Shown piece after piece: positions 19,106 through 28,357 of a stretch of 64,000 nucleotides of DNA (positions within the stretch are counted from its first letter, which is position 1; each line of letters begins with the position of its first letter). The stretch is from Azospirillum canadense (GTDB lineage: Bacteria; Pseudomonadota; Alphaproteobacteria; Azospirillales; Azospirillaceae): assembly GCF_025961225.1 (NCBI RefSeq), contig NZ_JAOQNG010000001.1:1786501-1850500 (forward strand), read 5' to 3'. The notes under the pieces were generated by a model. It ran no database searches. It had not been told where the DNA came from and saw only the letters and a program-made list of their open reading frames with translations. The translations under genes and the position numbers were made by a program.

Positions 19106-20260
19106 ATGCGCTTCGTCATCTTCTGCCATTCCCTCGTGTCCTGTTGGAACCATGGCAACGCGCATTTCCTGCGCGGCGTCGTACGCGAGCTTCAGGCGCA
19201 ACACCACGACGTCCGCGTGCTGGAGCCCGCCGACGGCTGGAGCCGCGCGAACTTGCTCGCCGAGCCGACGGGACCGGACACGCTCGCCGCCTTTCCCCGC
19301 ACCTTTCCCGGCCTGAGATCGGAGCTGTACGACCCGGCGACGCTCGACCTGGACGAGGCGCTGGACGGGGCCGACGTGGTGCTGGTGCATGAATGGACCG
19401 ACCCGTCGCTGGTCGCCGCCATCGGCGCAAAGCGCGCGGCCGGCGGGCGCTTCCGCCTGCTGTTCCACGACACCCACCACCGCGTCGTGTCCAAGCCGGA
19501 GGAGATGCGGGCGCTGGACCTCTCCGCCTACGACGGCGTGCTGGCCTTTGGCGAGGTGCTGCGGGAACGCTATCTGGAGCTTGGGTGGGCCGGCCGCGCC
19601 TGGACTTGGCACGAGGCGGCGGACACGGCGCTGTTCCACCCCATGCCCGGCCAGCCGGCCGAAGGCGATCTGGTCTGGGTCGGCAACTGGGGCGACGACG
19701 AACGCACCGCCGAGCTTCACGAATTCCTGCTGGAGCCGGTCCGTCGACTCGGCTTGAAGGGGCGGATCCACGGCGTCCGCTACCCGGACAGCGCCCTATC
19801 GGCCCTGTCGGACGCGGGCTTCGCCTATGGCGGCTGGGTGCCCAACCACAAGGCGCCGGCGCTGTTCGCCCGGCACCGCGTAACCGTCCATGTGCCGCGC
19901 CGGCCCTACGTGAGGGTCCTGCCCGGCATCCCGACCATCCGCGTCTTCGAGGCGCTGGCCAGCGGCATCCCGCTGATCTGCGCGCCCTGGCACGACGCGG
20001 AGGGTCTGTTCCGCCCCGGCGCCGACTATCTGGTCGCGCGCGACGGCGATGCCATGGAAAAGCTTCTGCGCGTCGTGCTGAACGACCGCGACATCGCGGC
20101 CAGCCTCATCCGCAGCGGCTTGGACACCATCCGCCGCCGGCACACCTGCGCCCACCGCGTGGACGAGCTGCTGGCCGTCTGTCAGGCGATCGGCGCGCCG
20201 GCCGCGGGGCACACCCCTATTCCGAACACCGTGGAGACCGTAAAGGAGGGCATCGCCTGA
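19106..20260 (+). CDS. CgeB-type glycosyltransferase, first of three
   Basis: A 384-residue protein of the CgeB/Glyco_trans_1_2 (GT-B) type. It starts MRFVIFCHSLVSCWNHGNAH, a pattern shared with the next two genes (short hydrophobic strand, then S-x-W-N/G-G-x-A). The C-terminal half contains IRVFEALASGIPLICAPW, the donor-binding acidic motif of these enzymes. There is no signal peptide. The 233-base gap from the GT4 gene may hold an extra promoter, while the downstream gene starts within its stop codon (TGATG). ATG 19106 was chosen over the frame start at 19016 because of GCGGGAG just upstream and the paralogue alignment. Confidence 0.82.
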   Translation: MRFVIFCHSLVSCWNHGNAHFLRGVVRELQAQHHDVRVLEPADGWSRANLLAEPTGPDTLAAFPRTFPGLRSELYDPATLDLDEALDGADVVLVHEWTDPSLVAAIGAKRAAGGRFRLLFHDTHHRVVSKPEEMRALDLSAYDGVLAFGEVLRERYLELGWAGRAWTWHEAADTALFHPMPGQPAEGDLVWVGNWGDDERTAELHEFLLEPVRRLGLKGRIHGVRYPDSALSALSDAGFAYGGWVPNHKAPALFARHRVTVHVPRRPYVRVLPGIPTIRVFEALASGIPLICAPWHDAEGLFRPGADYLVARDGDAMEKLLRVVLNDRDIAASLIRSGLDTIRRRHTCAHRVDELLAVCQAIGAPAAGHTPIPNTVETVKEGIA

Positions 20261-21357
20261 TGGCCGGCCTCGACATCGCGTTCTATGGATCGAGTCTCGT
20301 CTCCGCCTATTGGAACGGGGCGGCCACCTACTACCGCGGCATCATCCGGGCCCTGGCGGCGCGCGGCCACCGCGTGACCTTCTACGAGCCCGACGCCTAC
20401 GACCGGCAGAAGCACCGCGACATCGCCGACCCGCCCTGGGCCAAGGTCGTCGTCTATCCGGCCACGCCGGACGGGCTGCACCGCGCGCTGGAGGCCGGGC
20501 GCGGCGCCGATGTGGTGGTGAAGGCGAGCGGGGTCGGCGTCTTCGACGACGAGTTGGCCGAGGGCGTGCTGTCGATCCGCCGCCCGGACGGGCTGGCGAT
20601 CTACTGGGACGTCGATGCCCCCGCCACGCTGGCGGAGCTGAAAGAGAAGCCGGAGGCGGTGCTGAACCGGCTGGTGCCGGACTACGACATGGTGCTGACC
20701 TACGGCGGCGGCCCGCCGGTGATCGCGGCCTTCGCGACGCTGGGGGCGCGGCGCTGCGTGCCGGTCTACAACGCGCTGGATCCGGACACGCACCACCCCG
20801 TGCCGTACGACGCGCGCTTCGACACCGACCTGACCTTCCTCGGCAACCGTCTGCCCGACCGCGAGGCGCGGGTGGAGCAATTCTTCCTGGACGCCGCGGC
20901 GCGGCTGCCGGACCGCCGCTTCCTGCTGGCCGGCAACGGCTGGCACGACAAGCCGGTGCCGTCGAACGTGCGGGCGATCGGCCACGTCTACACCGCCGAC
21001 CACAATGCGCTGAACTGCTCCGGCCTCGCCGTGCTGAACATCAGCCGGCAGAGCATGGCGGAGATGGGCTATTCCCCGGCCACCCGCGTGTTCGAGGCCG
21101 CCGGCGCCGCCGCCTGCCTGATCACCGACGCCTGGGTCGGAATCGAGGAGTTCCTGGAGCCGGGCACCGAGGTGCTGGTCGCCCGCGACGGGGCGGAGGT
21201 GGCGGAGCATGTGGCCGCGCTGACCAAGGACCGCGCGCAGGCCATCGGGCAGGCGGCGCTGCGCCGCGTGCTGGCGGAGCACACCTACGACAACCGCGCG
21301 GTCCTTGTGGAGCAACTGCTGACCGGTGCGGAGACCGGCGTTCGGGAGGGTGTGTGA
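20260..21357 (+). CDS. CgeB-type glycosyltransferase, second of three
   Basis: A 365-residue paralogue of its neighbours, starting MAGLDIAFYGSSLVSAYWNG. Shared features include an RGH-RVTFYEPDAYDRQ region and the C-terminal PATRVFEAAGAAACLITDAW donor-site motif. The ATG shares its first base with the preceding stop, and a strong TAAAGGAGGG lies just upstream. Predicted cytoplasmic GT-B transferase; the sugar is unknown. Confidence 0.82.
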   Translation: MAGLDIAFYGSSLVSAYWNGAATYYRGIIRALAARGHRVTFYEPDAYDRQKHRDIADPPWAKVVVYPATPDGLHRALEAGRGADVVVKASGVGVFDDELAEGVLSIRRPDGLAIYWDVDAPATLAELKEKPEAVLNRLVPDYDMVLTYGGGPPVIAAFATLGARRCVPVYNALDPDTHHPVPYDARFDTDLTFLGNRLPDREARVEQFFLDAAARLPDRRFLLAGNGWHDKPVPSNVRAIGHVYTADHNALNCSGLAVLNISRQSMAEMGYSPATRVFEAAGAAACLITDAWVGIEEFLEPGTEVLVARDGAEVAEHVAALTKDRAQAIGQAALRRVLAEHTYDNRAVLVEQLLTGAETGVREGV

Positions 21358-22466
21358 TGGGGCGCAAGCTCAACGTCGTCGTTCTGGGCCTGACCATCAC
21401 CTCCTCCTGGGGCAACGGCCACGCCACGACCTTCCGCGCCCTGCTGAAGGGCATGGCGGCGCGCGGCCACCGTGTGCAGTTCCTGGAGCGCGACAAGCCC
21501 TGGTACGCCGACAACCGCGACATGCCCTCGCCGGACTTCTGCACCGTCGCGCTCTACGACAGCGTCGACGAGCTGGCCGAGCGCCATGCGGCGGCGGTGC
21601 GCGATGCCGACCTGGTCGTAGTCGGCTCCTACGTGCCGGAGGGCGTGGCCGTTTCCCGCTGGGTGCAGGAGACTGCGCAGGGCGTCACCGCCTTCTACGA
21701 CATCGACACGCCGGTCACCGTGGCGCGGCTGGAGCGCGGCGACACGGAGTATGTCTCCACCGAGGTTATTCCCGGCTTCGACCTCTACCTGTCCTTCACC
21801 GGCGGGCCCATGCTCGACCGGCTGGAGCGGGAGTTCGGGGCGCAGCGGGCGCGGGCGCTCTACTGCTCGGTCGACCCGGACCTCTACTATCCGGAGCTGG
21901 GCCCGGTTCGCTGGGACCTCGGCTATCTCGGCACCTACAGCGACGACCGGCAGCCGACGCTGAACCGCCTGCTGGTCGAACCGGCGCGCGCGTGGGAGCG
22001 CGGGTCCTTCATCGTCGCCGGCCCGCAGTATCCGGACGACAAGATCGGCTGGCCCGCCAACGTCGCCCGCATCGACCACCTCCCGCCGGCCGAGCACCGC
22101 CGCTTCTACAACGCCCAGCGCTTCACCCTGAACGTGACGCGCGCCGACATGGTCGCGGCGGGCTGGTCGCCGTCGGTGCGCCTGTTCGAGGCGGCGGCTT
22201 GCGGCACACCGATCATCAGCGACCCTTGGCCCGGCCTGGAGACCCTGTTCAATCCGGACGAGGAGATCCTGATCGTCGGCGGCAGCGAGGGCGACAGCGA
22301 GCAGGTGATGCGCTGGCTGCGCGACACGCCCAGCGACACGGCCCGCCGCCTGGGCCGCGCCGCCCGCCGCCGGGTTCTCGCCTCCCACACCGGCATCCGC
22401 CGCGCCGCGGAGCTTGAGAATTACGTCGCGGAGGTCAACGCCACCCCGATGGTCCGGGCGCTGTAA
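21357..22466 (+). CDS. CgeB-type glycosyltransferase, third of three
   Basis: A 369-residue paralogue of the previous two, starting MGRKLNVVVLGLTITSSWGN. It has the same RGHRVQFLERDKPWYADNRD region and the C-terminal motif VRLFEAAACGTPIISDPWPG. The ATG overlaps the preceding TGA by one base, so the three transferases are translationally coupled. It is the last gene of the carbohydrate cluster; the next gene downstream (DUF2795) is unrelated. Three adjacent diverged copies suggest successive additions of different sugars, which is an inference. Confidence 0.82.
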   Translation: MGRKLNVVVLGLTITSSWGNGHATTFRALLKGMAARGHRVQFLERDKPWYADNRDMPSPDFCTVALYDSVDELAERHAAAVRDADLVVVGSYVPEGVAVSRWVQETAQGVTAFYDIDTPVTVARLERGDTEYVSTEVIPGFDLYLSFTGGPMLDRLEREFGAQRARALYCSVDPDLYYPELGPVRWDLGYLGTYSDDRQPTLNRLLVEPARAWERGSFIVAGPQYPDDKIGWPANVARIDHLPPAEHRRFYNAQRFTLNVTRADMVAAGWSPSVRLFEAAACGTPIISDPWPGLETLFNPDEEILIVGGSEGDSEQVMRWLRDTPSDTARRLGRAARRRVLASHTGIRRAAELENYVAEVNATPMVRAL

Positions 22467-22527
22467 AGGAACCGGTCCCTGCGCTTCCTGTTGGCCGGAG
22501 TCCATTCCGATCAACAGGGAGCGTTTC

Positions 22528-22734
22528 ATGGCACACGCTGCGGGCGGCCAATCCCCCATCAACGTCACCCACGTTCTGAAAGGCATCGACTTCCCGGCCA
22601 GCAAGCAGGACCTCGTCAAGCACGCGCAAAGCCACAAGGCCGACGATGAGGTCCTGGACACGCTGAAGAAGATGCCGGACCAGGAATACGGCACCATGGC
22701 CGACGTCATGAAAGGCTACGGCCAGGCGCACTGA
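22528..22734 (+). CDS. DUF2795 domain protein
   Basis: A 68-residue protein with the DUF2795 pattern: VLKGIDFPASKQDLVKHA, then acidic turn and DTLKKMPDQEYGTMADVM. These small helical proteins are widespread in proteobacteria and actinobacteria and have no established function. AGGGA lies about 8 bases before ATG 22528. A strong terminator hairpin follows the stop. It sits 61 bases after the glycosyltransferase cluster and may be read from it, but is unlikely to belong functionally. Confidence 0.8.
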   Translation: MAHAAGGQSPINVTHVLKGIDFPASKQDLVKHAQSHKADDEVLDTLKKMPDQEYGTMADVMKGYGQAH

Positions 22735-22756
22735 CCCACAGACTTCTTCCGGCGCG

Positions 22757-22792
22757 AAAAAGCCCCTCGCTCCTTGGGGGAGAGGGGCTTTT
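22757..22792 (+). terminator. Intrinsic terminator after the DUF2795 gene
   Basis: AAAAGCCCCTC...GAGGGGCTTTT forms a stable stem with some internal mismatch, followed by TTTT. It ends the plus-strand unit; the minus-strand kinase ends about 70 bases further on. Confidence 0.75.
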
Positions 22793-22865
22793 GCTATGGT
22801 ATCAAACGCTTGCCACCCACGCGAAATGTGGACATTGGATCATCTCCCCCCTGGGATAATGGCGG

Positions 22866-25800
22866 CTACGCCGTCACCGGACGCACGCTGCGGTCCACGG
22901 CGGCGCCGAGTTCGCGCGGGGTGACCGGCTTGTGGATCACCGTCAGGCCGTGCTCCGTGGCGTCGCGGATGCAGTCGGGGCCGGTCTCGCCGGTCAGGAT
23001 CACGCCGGGGACGTCGGCTCCGAAGCGTTCGCGCACGCGCAGGATCACCTCGGTGCCCACCCGGCCCTCGCGCAGGCGGTAGTCGGCGATCACGATGTCC
23101 GGGCTGCGGCTCTGCTGCCCCAGACGCTCCATCGCCTGGTCGGCGCTGCCCGCCGACAGGACTTCGTAGCCCCATTCGGTCAGGATCATCTGCAGGCCCA
23201 TCAGCACGATGGCGTCGTCGTCCACCAGCACGGCCATCCGGCCGCCCCCCTTGGACGTCGTGGCGCCGGCCAGCGCCGCCGGCTCCTCCGCGGTGGCCTC
23301 GGCAAGCGGCACCAGCACGCGGAAGGCGGAGCCCCGCCCCTCGACCGAGCGCACCTCCACCGGATGGTCGAGCAGGCGCGATAGGCGGCGCACGATGGCG
23401 AGGCCGAGGCCGAGGCCCTGGGTGCGGTCGCGCTCCGGATTGCCGACCTGGTGGAACTCCTCGAAAATGCGCTCCAGATGGTCGGCGGGGATGCCGATCC
23501 CGGTATCCTGCACGACAACGGCGACCTGCCGTCCCTCCACCCGGCACTGCACCCGGACCAGCCCGCTTTCCGTGTAGCGCAGCGCATTCTCGACGAGGTT
23601 GCGCAGCATGCGGCCGAGCAGCGTGCGGTCGCTGCGGATGCGCGCCGGGACCACCTCCACCCGCCAGTCGAGCTTCTTCTGCGCGGCGAGCGGTGCGTAA
23701 GCGGTGCGCACGGACTCCAGCACCTCCGCGACGTCAAAGTCCTCCAGTTCCGGCGTCACCACACCGGCGTCGAGGCGGGAGACGTCGAGCAGGCTGTCCA
23801 GCAGCCCCTTCAACGCGTCGAGCCCCTGTTCCAGGTGCCGCAGGACATTGATGCCCGCGCTGTTCTCCACATAGCCGCCCAGCGCCGCGGCGAAGAAGAA
23901 CAGCGATTGCAGCGGCTGGCGCAGGTCGTGGCTGGCCGCCGCCAGGAACTTCGACTTGGCAAGGTTGGCGCGTTCCGCCTCGTCCTTGGTGCTGCGAAGC
24001 TGCTCCTCCATGGCCTTGCGCTCGGTGATGTCCTCCACGATGGAGATGCGGTAGGCCATCTCCATGCCGGTGATGCGGGCCAGCGAGGAGGTTACGCGCA
24101 CCCAGACTGACCCGCCGTCCTTGCGCCGGTACCGCTTCTCGATGGCGTAGCTGGGAATGTCGCCGCCCAGCAGCCGGTCGAGCAGCGCGTCCTCGGCCGC
24201 CAGATCCTCCGGCTCCGTGACGTCACGGAAGCTGCGCTCCAGCAGTTCCTCGCGACGATAGCCGAGGATGGAGCAGGTCTTGGCGTTCACGTCCAGGAAG
24301 CGCCCTTCCAGCGACACGCGCTCGATCCCCACCGCGGCCAGTTCGAAGACGGAGCGGAAGCGCTCCTCGCTCTGGTGGCGGGCGGCCTCAGCCCAGCGCA
24401 GGTCGGTCACCTCCATGACCACTATTCCGACGGCGGCCACGTCGGGCCCGTTGTGGACCGGGAAATAGGCGGTCAGCCAGTGGCGGCGCACGCCGAACTG
24501 GGCAGGCGTCTCCCCGACGATCTCCTGGTAGGGGATCGCCTCCCCGGTGCGGAAGACGCGGTCGATCATCGGGGCGACGCTGGTCGCGGTCGCCGGCAGC
24601 ATCTCCATCAGCGTCCGGCCGATGTGGCTATCGGCGGGGAAGCCGTTGATCTCCGCCAGGCGGTCGTTGATGCGCAGATAGCGGTGCCCGCGGTCGAAGA
24701 ACGCAAAGCCGAGCGGCGCGTTCTCCAGCAGGCTGTCGAGTTGGGCGAGCAGGGCGCTTTTCTCCCGGTTGGCGAAGGCCAGCGCCTCCTCCCCGCGCTT
24801 GCGGGCGGTGATGTCCTGGAAGAAGATGGCAAGCCCGTCGCGGGACGGAAAGGCGCGAACCGCATACCAGGCGTCGAGGGGCGGATAAAGCCCTTCGAAT
24901 TCCACAGGCTCCTGCTCGTCCAGGGCGCGCCGGTAATGTTCGTTGAAGATGCTGCCGACCGCCTGGGGAAAGGCGTCCCACAGGCAGCGCCCGACGAGGT
25001 CCCGCCCGTTGGCCAGCAGCATCCGCGCGCGGCCGTTCATGTAGGTGATGGACCAGTGGCGGTCGACCTCGAACACCCCATCGGTGGTGCTGGACAGCAC
25101 GGCGGCCATCTTGTGGGCCAGCGCGTTGGCCTCCTCCCGCGCCAGATCGCGCCGCTGCAATTCCTCCGCCATGCCGTCGAAGGCCCGTGCGAGCGTGCCG
25201 ATCTCCGAGCGGTCGGCGGTGATCCCGCTGCGCGCGTGCAGCGCGCCGCCGCTCCAGCTCTCGGCGGCGGCGACCAGGGCGGCCGTGGGCCGGCGCAGGA
25301 AGCGGTTGCCGCCCCACCATGCCACGAGCAAGCTCACGCCGAGCACCGCCGCGAAGCCGCCCAGCCCGCGCCGCAGGGCGTCGTCGATGGGGCTGAGCAT
25401 CGTCTCCTTGTCCATCGCGACGATCACGCCGAGACCGTCCAGCCCGAACGCGACCGGGCGGAAGGCGATGATCCGGGGCCGTCCGTCGATGCCCGGCATC
25501 TCGGCCACCTGCGGCTTGTCCCCTGCCATCAGGTTGGAAAACCGCTCCGGCAAAGGATTGCCGACCCGACCCGGCAATGGCGGAACCTGGCCGATGACAC
25601 GCGACCGGCGATCCACCAGGGTGAGCCGCGCGTTCGGGGGCAAGGGCTTGTCCGACAGGAACTCCTCAAGCCACGCCGTGTCGATCAGCGCGGTGACCGT
25701 GCCGGCGATGCGCCCGTAGTCGTCCCGGAACGATAACGCGACCGGCAGGGCCAGCCGGTCCTGCGCCCAGGGTCGGACCTGCGCGCCGAGCGTCGCTTCG

Positions 25801-26225
25801 CCGGGTTTGCCGGACTGGCCGCCGTACCCTTCCGCGACGGCTCCATCCCCGGTGGCGCCTTCCCCTATGGACGGCTTCCCCACCGCGTTCGGGTCGGTGG
25901 CGCAACGGATCGTGCCGTCGCGGTCGGTCACGAGCAGGTGCAGATAGGCCGGATAGGTGGCCCGCAACGAATCCATTAGCGTTTGGCAGGCCGGGCCATC
26001 CGGCGTGCGCACGGCGTCTGTGTGCACCAGCGCCTGCAGCAGCCGGCGCAGGCCTTCCACCATGCGGTCCTGCTCCGCCTCGAACAGCGCGGCCAGGCGC
26101 AGGGCTCCCTGGCTCACCTCCGCCTCGCGGGCCTCGCGCAGGGAGATCTGGTTCTTCACCTCGATCACGGCGGCCGGTACGAGCGCCAGCAGGACCAGCA
26201 GCAGCAATCGGTGAAGCAGGCTCAT
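22866..26225 (-). CDS. Hybrid sensor histidine kinase with Cache, HAMP and PAS domains
   Basis: A 1119-residue membrane sensor kinase. The first helix is at residues 5-22, then a periplasmic dCache-like domain of about 260 residues, a second helix near 290-310, and a HAMP region. Two or three PAS domains follow (about 375-745; two end in PAC-like ITARKRGEEA and ITERKAMEEQ). The HisKA phospho-acceptor lies in AASHDLRQPLQS, the HATPase G1 box in VQDTGIGIPAD and G2 in GLGLGLAIVRRL. A C-terminal receiver has its aspartate in IVIADYRL. The start MSLLHRLLLL at 26225 leaves the membrane anchor at the N-terminus; the longer frame to 26402 adds an unlikely basic extension. No dedicated response regulator is adjacent. 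Confidence 0.88.
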   Translation of the reverse strand: MSLLHRLLLLVLLALVPAAVIEVKNQISLREAREAEVSQGALRLAALFEAEQDRMVEGLRRLLQALVHTDAVRTPDGPACQTLMDSLRATYPAYLHLLVTDRDGTIRCATDPNAVGKPSIGEGATGDGAVAEGYGGQSGKPGEATLGAQVRPWAQDRLALPVALSFRDDYGRIAGTVTALIDTAWLEEFLSDKPLPPNARLTLVDRRSRVIGQVPPLPGRVGNPLPERFSNLMAGDKPQVAEMPGIDGRPRIIAFRPVAFGLDGLGVIVAMDKETMLSPIDDALRRGLGGFAAVLGVSLLVAWWGGNRFLRRPTAALVAAAESWSGGALHARSGITADRSEIGTLARAFDGMAEELQRRDLAREEANALAHKMAAVLSSTTDGVFEVDRHWSITYMNGRARMLLANGRDLVGRCLWDAFPQAVGSIFNEHYRRALDEQEPVEFEGLYPPLDAWYAVRAFPSRDGLAIFFQDITARKRGEEALAFANREKSALLAQLDSLLENAPLGFAFFDRGHRYLRINDRLAEINGFPADSHIGRTLMEMLPATATSVAPMIDRVFRTGEAIPYQEIVGETPAQFGVRRHWLTAYFPVHNGPDVAAVGIVVMEVTDLRWAEAARHQSEERFRSVFELAAVGIERVSLEGRFLDVNAKTCSILGYRREELLERSFRDVTEPEDLAAEDALLDRLLGGDIPSYAIEKRYRRKDGGSVWVRVTSSLARITGMEMAYRISIVEDITERKAMEEQLRSTKDEAERANLAKSKFLAAASHDLRQPLQSLFFFAAALGGYVENSAGINVLRHLEQGLDALKGLLDSLLDVSRLDAGVVTPELEDFDVAEVLESVRTAYAPLAAQKKLDWRVEVVPARIRSDRTLLGRMLRNLVENALRYTESGLVRVQCRVEGRQVAVVVQDTGIGIPADHLERIFEEFHQVGNPERDRTQGLGLGLAIVRRLSRLLDHPVEVRSVEGRGSAFRVLVPLAEATAEEPAALAGATTSKGGGRMAVLVDDDAIVLMGLQMILTEWGYEVLSAGSADQAMERLGQQSRSPDIVIADYRLREGRVGTEVILRVRERFGADVPGVILTGETGPDCIRDATEHGLTVIHKPVTPRELGAAVDRSVRPVTA

Positions 26226-26301
26226 GACGGGCGGCCTTCGGCAGGGGTAAGCGACCATTAGACTTGAAGTGCCCTCGCGTCGAGGGGCGACCGTCAGGGC
26301 G

Positions 26302-26589
26302 TCACCGCGGACGCGTCGCCTTCCAGAGCCCGGAGCGCTCGGCCCCGGCCGCAATCCGGCGATCCGCAATTTCAGCTTCGTCCACTTCGGCGATCCCGGC
26401 AAGCTTCAGCGCCCGCAGCAGGACGCTGCGCACCGTGGTGCCCTCCTCCTCGGCCTTGCGCCGGACGGCGCGCTTCACGCTCTGCGGCACCATGGCGGCG
26501 AGCTGGACGTCAGGCTCCCGCCTGTCGGAAGACGCGTTGGCGCCGTTCGACGGCACGGCGTGGAGGGGGAAAAGTCGGTCGTCGCGCAT
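26302..26589 (-). CDS. Hypothetical protein, possible ribbon-helix-helix type
   Basis: A 95-residue protein starting MRDDRLFPLHAVP. The middle part, LAAMVPQSVKRAVRRKAEEE followed by GTTVRSVLLRALKLAGI, resembles a short strand plus two helices as in CopG/ribbon-helix-helix DNA-binding proteins. The C-terminus (about 25 residues) is not recognisable. It lies just upstream of the histidine kinase on the same strand, with 76 bases between. A longer frame begins at 26631. Existence is moderately supported by coding-like composition; function is a guess. Confidence 0.55.
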   Translation of the reverse strand: MRDDRLFPLHAVPSNGANASSDRREPDVQLAAMVPQSVKRAVRRKAEEEGTTVRSVLLRALKLAGIAEVDEAEIADRRIAAGAERSGLWKATRPR

Positions 26590-26807
26590 GAATCCGCCGT
26601 TTTTATGATTCGAACGTCCGAGTCCTCGCACGTTATGGTTAATTTCTAATTAACCATGATTCGCAGGAGTGGCGGCGTGCACCGATGCCGGATTGCGGCG
26701 GTCCTCCCACCTTGGTGCCGGTACCCGCTACGCCGGAAGAGAGATTGACCTTCCACCCGCCGGACCATTTGCATGCTTCGGGTGTGTCCCGCTGCCCGGA
26801 TGCCCCT

Positions 26808-26852
26808 GGGCCGATTATTGGAGGCCCGATCATTGGCGGGCCGGTCATTGGA
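26808..26852 (+). repeat. Three-copy 15-bp tandem repeat
   Basis: Three diverged copies of GGCCCGATCATTGGA follow each other directly before the FAD/NAD(P)-protein gene. In both directions the repeat stays open and would encode a PIIGG-like or GPPMI-like peptide, but it probably lies in the 5' untranslated region. Confidence 0.6.
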
Positions 26853-26866
26853 AGGGAGCGACGAAC

Positions 26867-28342
26867 TTGGCATCACGTCCATCGAAGCGCCGCATTGCCA
26901 TCATCGGGGCCGGCTTCACCGGCAGCGTCCTTGCCGCCCACCTTCTGCGGACCGCCGAAGAGCCGACCAGCGTCCACCTGATCGAACGCGCGCCAAGCGT
27001 CGGGACGGGGCTCGCCTACTCCACGCCGAACAGCGCCCATGTGCTGAACGTGCGCGCCTACAACATGAGCGCTTTCCCCGACGACCCGCGCCACTTCCTG
27101 CGCTGGCTGTGGGCCCAGGACGATGTTGGGTCGGACGATGGCGGTCTCGTGCCGCCGAGCGGTCACGCCTTCGTGTCGCGGGCGCGCTACGGCGCCTACA
27201 TCCAGGACGTGCTGCGCAACGCGCAGGCCGCAGCACCGCCCCACGTGTCGCTGACCGTGACGCGGGCGGAGGTGGTCGACCTTGCCCAGGACATGAATGA
27301 CGGCGATGGCGGAATCCGCCTTCGGCTCGGCACCGGGCCCAGCCTGAACGTCGATTTGGCAGCGCTGTGCGTCGGCAACTTCTCCCCCTCCCCGCCTTCG
27401 GTCGCGGAGCCGGAGGTGCTGGCGTCCGACCGCTTCGTCGCGGCCCCGTGGGACTGGCAGGCGCTGGCCGCCATCGACGCCGACGCGCCCGTGCTGATCC
27501 TGGGCACCGGCCTGACCATGGTGGACACGGTGCTGGCGCTGGAAGACCAGGGGCACCGCGGCCCGGTCGTCGCGCTGTCGCGGCGCGGCCTGCTGCCCGT
27601 GGTGCACGAGGAAACCCGTCCCTTCAAGAGCTTCGTCCACCCGCAGGTGATGCCGCACACGGTGCTGGATGTGCTGATCGCGTTGAAGGCCGACGTCCGG
27701 CGCGCGCGCGCCGCGGGGCTGGACTGGCGGTCGGCCTTCGACGCGTTGCGGCCCTACCACCACCTGCTCTGGAAGAACCTGCCGATGGAGGAGCGGCGGC
27801 GCTTCCTGCGCCACGCCCGGCCCTATTGGGAAATCCTGCGCCACCGCATGGCGCCGGAGGTCGCGGCCAGGATCGACTCCCTGGTGGCGAACGGCCGCCT
27901 GACGATCCGCGCGGGCCGGCTGCGCGCGCTTCGGCTGCTTCCCGACGGCGTCCAGGCGACGGTGCGGGCGCGCGGGGCGGAGGGCGGCATTTGGACCCGC
28001 CGCATCGGCGCGGTGATCAACGCCACGGGCACCGAATGCGACTTCGGCCGGATCGACCATCCGCTGGTGCGGTCGCTTCTGGAACGCGGGCTGGCCCGGC
28101 CGGACCCGTTGCGGCTCGGCCTCGACGTCACGGAGGACGGTGCCCTGATCGGCGAGGACGGGGCCGTCTCGCGCCGCCTGTTCGCGCTCGGCCCGGTCAG
28201 CCGCCCGCCCTTCTGGGAGATGACCGCCGTGCCGGAGCTGCGCAACCAGTGCACCGCCGCCGCCCGCCACCTGATCGGCCTGCCGTTGGGGATTTCCCCA
28301 CTCCCACCCCTGCGGATGCCGCGCACCCGCGTCAGCCAGTAA
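26867..28342 (+). CDS. FAD/NAD(P)-binding protein (NAD_binding_9 type)
   Basis: A flavoprotein of 491 residues if it starts at TTG 26867. A glycine-rich dinucleotide-binding motif (AIIGAGFTGSVLAAHLL) lies immediately after SKRR. It continues with LIERAPSVGTGLAYSTPN and HVLNVRAYNMSAFPDDP, hallmarks of the COG4529 family, and a second nucleotide motif (VLILGTGLTMVDTVLAL) near residue 210. Family members are uncharacterised oxidoreductases. The frame is open back to ATG 26669, but that extension covers the tandem repeat and looks non-coding. GAAGGGAG about 8 bases before the TTG supports the short form. It is convergent with the methyltransferase gene. Confidence 0.8.
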   Translation: MASRPSKRRIAIIGAGFTGSVLAAHLLRTAEEPTSVHLIERAPSVGTGLAYSTPNSAHVLNVRAYNMSAFPDDPRHFLRWLWAQDDVGSDDGGLVPPSGHAFVSRARYGAYIQDVLRNAQAAAPPHVSLTVTRAEVVDLAQDMNDGDGGIRLRLGTGPSLNVDLAALCVGNFSPSPPSVAEPEVLASDRFVAAPWDWQALAAIDADAPVLILGTGLTMVDTVLALEDQGHRGPVVALSRRGLLPVVHEETRPFKSFVHPQVMPHTVLDVLIALKADVRRARAAGLDWRSAFDALRPYHHLLWKNLPMEERRRFLRHARPYWEILRHRMAPEVAARIDSLVANGRLTIRAGRLRALRLLPDGVQATVRARGAEGGIWTRRIGAVINATGTECDFGRIDHPLVRSLLERGLARPDPLRLGLDVTEDGALIGEDGAVSRRLFALGPVSRPPFWEMTAVPELRNQCTAAARHLIGLPLGISPLPPLRMPRTRVSQ

Positions 28343-28357
28343 AGAAGCCCTGTGCCA

